64,000 nt of DNA, from positions 5,791,565-5,855,564 of the forward strand of contig NZ_SJOM01000007.1 in assembly GCF_004762045.1 (NCBI RefSeq), given 5' to 3'. Shown piece after piece: positions 60,641 through 64,000 of this stretch; the stretch's first letter is position 1, and each line of letters opens with the position of its first letter. This stretch comes from Mycobacterium sp. DL99. Lineage in GTDB: Bacteria; Actinomycetota; Actinomycetes; Mycobacteriales; Mycobacteriaceae. Below the pieces are notes generated by a model that made no database searches, was not told where the DNA came from, and saw only the letters and a program-made list of their open reading frames with translations. A program made the position numbers and the translations under genes.

Positions 60641-61413
60641 CCGCTCCTCATATACATCTGCCCCAGCGGGGTGTTGGCCACCTGCACCTTGGTCCCGTAC
60701 AGGTGGGTCAGCAACTCGGCATCCACCACCTCGTCGATGGCCGCATGGTGAGCGTGCCCGTCGAGCAGATAGATGGCGCTGTCGAGCACGCTCAGCAGCG
60801 GGTTGAGGTCATGGGCGACAACAAGAATCGTGACGCCGAGGTCATGATTGAGCCGGGCCAGCAACTGCACGATCTCGTGCTGGTTGCGCAGGTCGAGCGC
60901 GGCCAACGGTTCATCGAGGATGAGCATCTTGGGATGTCCGACAAGGGCATTCGCCAGGGCGATGCGCTGGCGTTGCCCTCCGGACAGTTCCGACAGCCGC
61001 ATATTGGCGAACCCGGTGGCCTCGACCCACTCCAACGCCTCGTCGACCCGGGCCCGGTCGGCGGCCGAGGTTCGGGTGAAGCCCCACCGCCGCCCCGTGA
61101 GCCCCAGGGTCACCGCACCCCGGGCCCGAATGGCCTCCCCCGCACCTGCCGCGTAATCCTGCGGCACGTAACCGATCAGGTCGTTGTGCTCACCTGGCGC
61201 ACCACCGAGCACCCGGACCGAACCCGACGCCGCGGGCAGCAGGCCCAGCATGACCTGCAGCATCGTCGACTTGCCCGATCCGTTGGAGCCGATCAGTGCG
61301 ACGATGCCACCGGTCGGGATCTCGAAGGTGCCCTCCGACCAGATCAGCCGTCCCCCGCGCACGGCGCTGACGTCATCGAAGACGAGAGCCGGTTCTGCGT
61401 TGCGCGGTGACAC
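60637..61413 (-). CDS. Zinc/manganese ABC transporter ATPase (ZnuC type)
   Basis: 258 residues from a GTG overlapping the znuA-like stop by one base. Walker A ALIGSNGSGKSTMLQ, the signature LSELSGGQRQRIALANAL and Walker B KMLILDEPLAALD are complete, and the H-loop is VAHD. A much longer open frame upstream is a shadow of the binding-protein gene. Confidence 0.92.
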   Translation of the reverse strand: MSPRNAEPALVFDDVSAVRGGRLIWSEGTFEIPTGGIVALIGSNGSGKSTMLQVMLGLLPAASGSVRVLGGAPGEHNDLIGYVPQDYAAGAGEAIRARGAVTLGLTGRRWGFTRTSAADRARVDEALEWVEATGFANMRLSELSGGQRQRIALANALVGHPKMLILDEPLAALDLRNQHEIVQLLARLNHDLGVTILVVAHDLNPLLSVLDSAIYLLDGHAHHAAIDEVVDAELLTHLYGTKVQVANTPLGQMYMRSG

Positions 61414-62339
61414 TAGGCCTGGATTCCGAGCGCCTTGGCCAGCGCGGTCAGTTGGTTCACCTGCCAAGCCTCGAACGATTCCGCACCCGGCGCCACCGTT
61501 TCGGTGACATCGACGACCGGAATTCCGGCACTCTCGGCGGCGGCTCGGATCTGTTTGGGCAGCGAACCTTCGGTCTGGGTGTTGTAGATCAGCACGTCGA
61601 CCCCGTGGTCGGCGAGCAGGCGCAGGAACGCGTCCAAGTCGGCCGGCGACGGGTCGGCATGGTTGGACGAGGCCGCCTGGTAGCCGGCCGGCGTCTGGTT
61701 GACCAGGCCGACGGCGGCCGCCATGTCGTCGAACACGGTCTCGGTGGCGGCGTAGCGCTTGCCGGGCGCCTTGGTCTTGATGTCGGTGATCAGCTGTTGG
61801 TAGGGCTGCATCGAGGTGGTGAACTCGGCGCGGCGCTGGGCAAAGTAGTCCCGTGCCTCGGGAGCCATCTGGCCCAGTTCCTCGCTCACCGCATCGGCGA
61901 CGCCGGTCACCGCGGCCGGGTTGTACCAGGCGTGCGGGTTGGCGGCGGGGTCGTCGGATTCGCCGACGGCCCGCAGCACGGTGGCATTCGGCGCCGTGCT
62001 CTGGGCCAGCTTGGCCGCCCACTCGTCGTAGTGCCCGCCGTTGATGACGACCAGCTGCGCGCCCTGGAACTTGGCCGCATCCGCGGGCGAAGGTTCGAAG
62101 TCGTGCGGATCGACCGACGACCCGGCCACCACCGTGGTCACCTTGGCGCAGTCACCGCCCAGCGCCGACACGATGTCGCCCCACTGATCGACGCTGACAA
62201 CCACGTTGACCGGTGTGGTCACGCAGTTCCCGCCGGACTCGGGCTGTTGAGCCCCTTCGGAGGCGCAGGCGGCAAGGGCAAATGGGGTGGCCAGCAGCAA
62301 CGCGGTTGCCATGGCGCGGAGATTCAGGGGCGGGAGCAC
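61413..62339 (-). CDS. Zinc-binding lipoprotein (ZnuA type)
   Basis: 308 residues from a GTG at 62339. The lipobox is LAAC in LLLATPFALAACASEG, giving a lipoprotein after cleavage before the cysteine. Metal-binding residues of cluster 9 proteins: DPHDFEPSPAD, GGHYDEWAA, NPHAWYNP and the late PSPADLDAF. No His-rich loop. It captures zinc (or manganese) and hands it to the permease. Divergent from the CobW gene across Zur-like sites. Confidence 0.9.
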   Translation of the reverse strand: MLPPLNLRAMATALLLATPFALAACASEGAQQPESGGNCVTTPVNVVVSVDQWGDIVSALGGDCAKVTTVVAGSSVDPHDFEPSPADAAKFQGAQLVVINGGHYDEWAAKLAQSTAPNATVLRAVGESDDPAANPHAWYNPAAVTGVADAVSEELGQMAPEARDYFAQRRAEFTTSMQPYQQLITDIKTKAPGKRYAATETVFDDMAAAVGLVNQTPAGYQAASSNHADPSPADLDAFLRLLADHGVDVLIYNTQTEGSLPKQIRAAAESAGIPVVDVTETVAPGAESFEAWQVNQLTALAKALGIQA

Positions 62340-62340
62340 G

Positions 62341-62366
62341 GCGATAACGATAACCGTTTGCATTAG
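62341..62366. promoter_or_regulatory. Weak second Zur-like site before znuA
   Basis: A GATAACGATAACCGTTTGCA segment directly upstream of the znuA start has AACG/CGTT partial symmetry. Resemblance to a Zur box is weak. Confidence 0.3.
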
Positions 62367-62393
62367 CAGATGCACGCCCGGATGATGATTTAT

Positions 62394-62408
62394 TGAAAAT
62401 CGTTTTCA
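62394..62408. promoter_or_regulatory. Zur-like box between znuA and cobW-type genes
   Basis: TGAAAATCGTTTTCA, a perfect palindrome with arms TGAAAA/TTTTCA, resembles the Fur-family zinc repressor boxes of mycobacteria. It is 12 bases before the CobW start, with the ribosome-binding site AAGGAG following at 62411-62416. Confidence 0.85.
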
Positions 62409-62420
62409 TTAAGGAGTGCG

Positions 62421-63551
62421 ATGTCCGACCTGCTGCCCGTCACCGTCCTGTCCGGCTTCCTCGGCGCCGGGAAGACCACGCTTTTGAACCACATCCTGGC
62501 GAACCGAGACGGCAGGCGCGTCGCCGTGATCGTCAACGACATGAGCGAGGTCAACATCGACGCCGCGCTCATCGCCGGACAGGGTCACCTCGACCGCACG
62601 GAGGAGAAGCTCGTCGAGCTGACCAACGGCTGCATCTGCTGCACACTCCGCGAGGATCTGGTGGAGGCGGTCGGCGCGCTGGCGCGACAGAACCGGTTCG
62701 ACCACCTGGTGATCGAGTCGACGGGGATCTCCGAGCCCATGCCGGTGGCAGCCACCTTCAGCTGGCAGTTCGAGGACGGCTTCCGGCTCGGCGAGCTGGC
62801 CCGGCTGGACACGTTGGTGACCGTGGTGGACGCCTCGACCTTCCTGACCGAGGTTGTCCGCGGAGAAGGCCTGGCCGACAGGGAGCTGGCCGCCGGCGAG
62901 AGCGATGCCCGCAGCATCGCCGACCTGCTCACCGATCAGGTGGAGTTCGCCGACGTCATCCTGCTCAACAAGACCGATCTGGTGAGCCCGCCGACCCTCG
63001 ACACCGTCCAAACACTGCTGCGCAGGCTGAATCCGACCGCCAAGCTCATCCGGACCGACCACGGCGTCGTCGATATCGGCGAGGTGCTGGGCACCGGGCT
63101 GTTCGACCCGGAGGCCGCCGCGCAGACGCCGGGCTGGGACGAGGAGATCGCCGACGGGCACACACCCGAAACCGAGGAGTACGGCATCAGCTCGATGACC
63201 TTCCGCTCCGACCGGCCGTTTCACCCAAAGCGCCTCGGCGACGCGCTCGGTCAGGTGACAAGGGTGTTGCGCAGCAAGGGATTCTGCTGGATCGCCAGCC
63301 GCCCGACGATCGCCGCCATCTGGTCACAGGCCGGCCCGAACCTGGTGATCGAGCCGGCGCAATACTGGTCGGGCACCGAGATCGCGCCGGGTCAGGAGAT
63401 CGTGTTCATCGGGATCAAGCTCGACCGGCACAAGGTCCACCGGCTACTCGGCGGGGCCCTGCTGACCGACGCCGAGCTGGCCCAGGGTGAGCGGGCCTGG
63501 CTCCGCTATCCCGATCCGCTACCGGCCTGGAACGTCACCCACGCGCACTGA
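62421..63551 (+). CDS. CobW/COG0523-family GTPase, probable zinc metallochaperone
   Basis: 376 residues. The P-loop is GFLGAGKTTLLN (12-23), the metal motif Cys71-Ile-Cys-Cys74 follows ELTNG, and the GTP-specificity motif is LLNKTDLV. The C-terminal domain starts at YGISSMTFRSDRPFHPKRL. COG0523 proteins under Zur control supply zinc to key enzymes during shortage. Divergent from the zinc importer with a Zur-like box between. Confidence 0.9.
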   Translation: MSDLLPVTVLSGFLGAGKTTLLNHILANRDGRRVAVIVNDMSEVNIDAALIAGQGHLDRTEEKLVELTNGCICCTLREDLVEAVGALARQNRFDHLVIESTGISEPMPVAATFSWQFEDGFRLGELARLDTLVTVVDASTFLTEVVRGEGLADRELAAGESDARSIADLLTDQVEFADVILLNKTDLVSPPTLDTVQTLLRRLNPTAKLIRTDHGVVDIGEVLGTGLFDPEAAAQTPGWDEEIADGHTPETEEYGISSMTFRSDRPFHPKRLGDALGQVTRVLRSKGFCWIASRPTIAAIWSQAGPNLVIEPAQYWSGTEIAPGQEIVFIGIKLDRHKVHRLLGGALLTDAELAQGERAWLRYPDPLPAWNVTHAH

Positions 63552-64000
63552 CGGGCTTGCGTCCCCACACCTTGTGCATCGCCGCGGAGCGGTAGGCGAA
63601 GGTCGGATCCTCCAGCGCGGCCCTGGCGGCGGCCACCGCCGTCTCCGAGAGCACCCCGGCGGCCACCATGAGGTCGTCGACCTGCTGGAAGGTCTGTATG
63701 AGGAAGTGCGCCTGCCGGCTGCCACCGCGCTCCACGGTCAGCCTGCCTTCGTTGGCCACCTCGGTGAGTCCGAGTTGATCGACGTCAACCGGCAACATCG
63801 AGCCGTAGCCCAGGTTCATCACATTGGCCGCGGCCAGGAACTGCGTGCGGACGTTCAGGTAGTCCTCGTACCCCGCAGCCAGCGGATGGGTCCGGTCGAC
63901 GGGCGCGGTGGTGCTGTAGTCCGGCTCCTCGACCACGAGCCAACCGCCCGGACGCAATGCCGAAACCATGCGCCGCATCGCCGCGACGGGGTCGGGCAGG
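63535..64000 (-). CDS. Methyltransferase-like protein (5' end beyond the window)
   Basis: At least 155 residues of C-terminal part, still open at the window end. LRPGGWLVVEEPDYST is the post-motif III strand of class I SAM methyltransferases, preceded by MRRMVSALRPGG. The SAM-binding motif I would be outside. It overlaps the end of the CobW gene by 17 bases. Substrate unknown. Confidence 0.75.
   Translation of the reverse strand, partial: LPDPVAAMRRMVSALRPGGWLVVEEPDYSTTAPVDRTHPLAAGYEDYLNVRTQFLAAANVMNLGYGSMLPVDVDQLGLTEVANEGRLTVERGGSRQAHFLIQTFQQVDDLMVAAGVLSETAVAAARAALEDPTFAYRSAAMHKVWGRKPVSARG

Noticed and set aside
61414..62022. Extension of the ABC ATPase frame upstream
   Set aside because: It overlaps the zinc-binding lipoprotein gene in another frame; the ATPase domain begins at the GTG 61413.
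1..64000. CRISPR array, tRNA, rRNA or intact insertion sequence
   Set aside because: No regularly spaced repeats, tRNA-like cloverleaf, rRNA stretch or transposase gene was seen; the only possible mobility gene is the DUF222/HNH protein.

Overview
This is a high-GC actinobacterial window that reads as a fast-growing mycobacterium (Mycolicibacterium-like). The backbone is the cholesterol catabolism island in the gene order known from M. tuberculosis Rv3552 to Rv3575c. All coding strands are densely packed with start/stop overlaps, and no stretch longer than about 300 bases lacks a gene or gene remnant. I saw no tRNA, rRNA, CRISPR array, intact insertion sequence or origin.

Backbone, part 1 (KstR2 regulon, degradation of the last two steroid rings). 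It holds ipdB (cut by the window start), ipdC, fadA6 and kstR2, then ipdF, ipdE1 (fadE30), fadD3, fadE31, fadE32, ipdE2 (fadE33) and an aspB-like aminotransferase. Two perfect KstR2 operators sit in front of kstR2 and between ipdE1 and fadD3. A methyltransferase, a DUF1345 membrane protein and an FdhF/YdeP molybdoenzyme lie between ipdC and fadA6.

Insertion 1 (about 7.3-17.95 kb, between kstR2 and ipdF, where M. tuberculosis has only PPE64). It begins with a DNA-alkylation-repair-like gene, an AraC-family remnant and a decayed secreted-protein gene. A LacI-controlled catabolic cluster follows: an MHS-type transporter; a solute-binding-protein-like gene without signal peptide; a CoA ligase, CaiB-type CoA transferase and crotonase; a KDPG-type aldolase; and a PfkB (KDG-kinase-like) sugar kinase. 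Two identical 20-bp operators mark both control regions. This CaiC/CaiB/CaiD-like module joined to a KDG/KDPG module is the best candidate for an undescribed pathway.

Insertion 2 (about 25.7-48.9 kb, between aspB and hsaB). It holds a DUF222/HNH nuclease; a ketone-body operon (acetoacetyl-CoA synthetase, 3-hydroxybutyrate dehydrogenase, MHS transporter) with a LysR gene; a monoacylglycerol-lipase-like hydrolase; and a TetR gene with tandem operators facing two mycofactocin-type SDRs, a carboxymuconolactone-decarboxylase-like protein and an aldehyde dehydrogenase. A DeoR-led cluster comes next (APC permease, FGGY kinase, GlpA-like oxidoreductase with a [2Fe-2S] domain, second FAD oxidoreductase). 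After it are a P450 with an unusual His-containing ferredoxin, its TetR gene and a third mycofactocin-type SDR sharing an operator, and a Lys/Ala-tailed secreted protein under tandem IdeR-like boxes.

Backbone, part 2 (KstR regulon). hsaB, hsaC, hsaD and hsaA form one operon, divergent from kshB. A secreted Rv3572-like protein and a P-loop kinase follow, then fadE34 divergent from kstR with a perfect KstR box. After these come otsB, a LacI regulator, a zinc ABC transporter (ZnuABC type) divergent from a CobW-family zinc chaperone with a Zur-like box, and a truncated methyltransferase at the window end.

All functions are inferred from reading the translated sequence and from recalled family knowledge; no database search was run.
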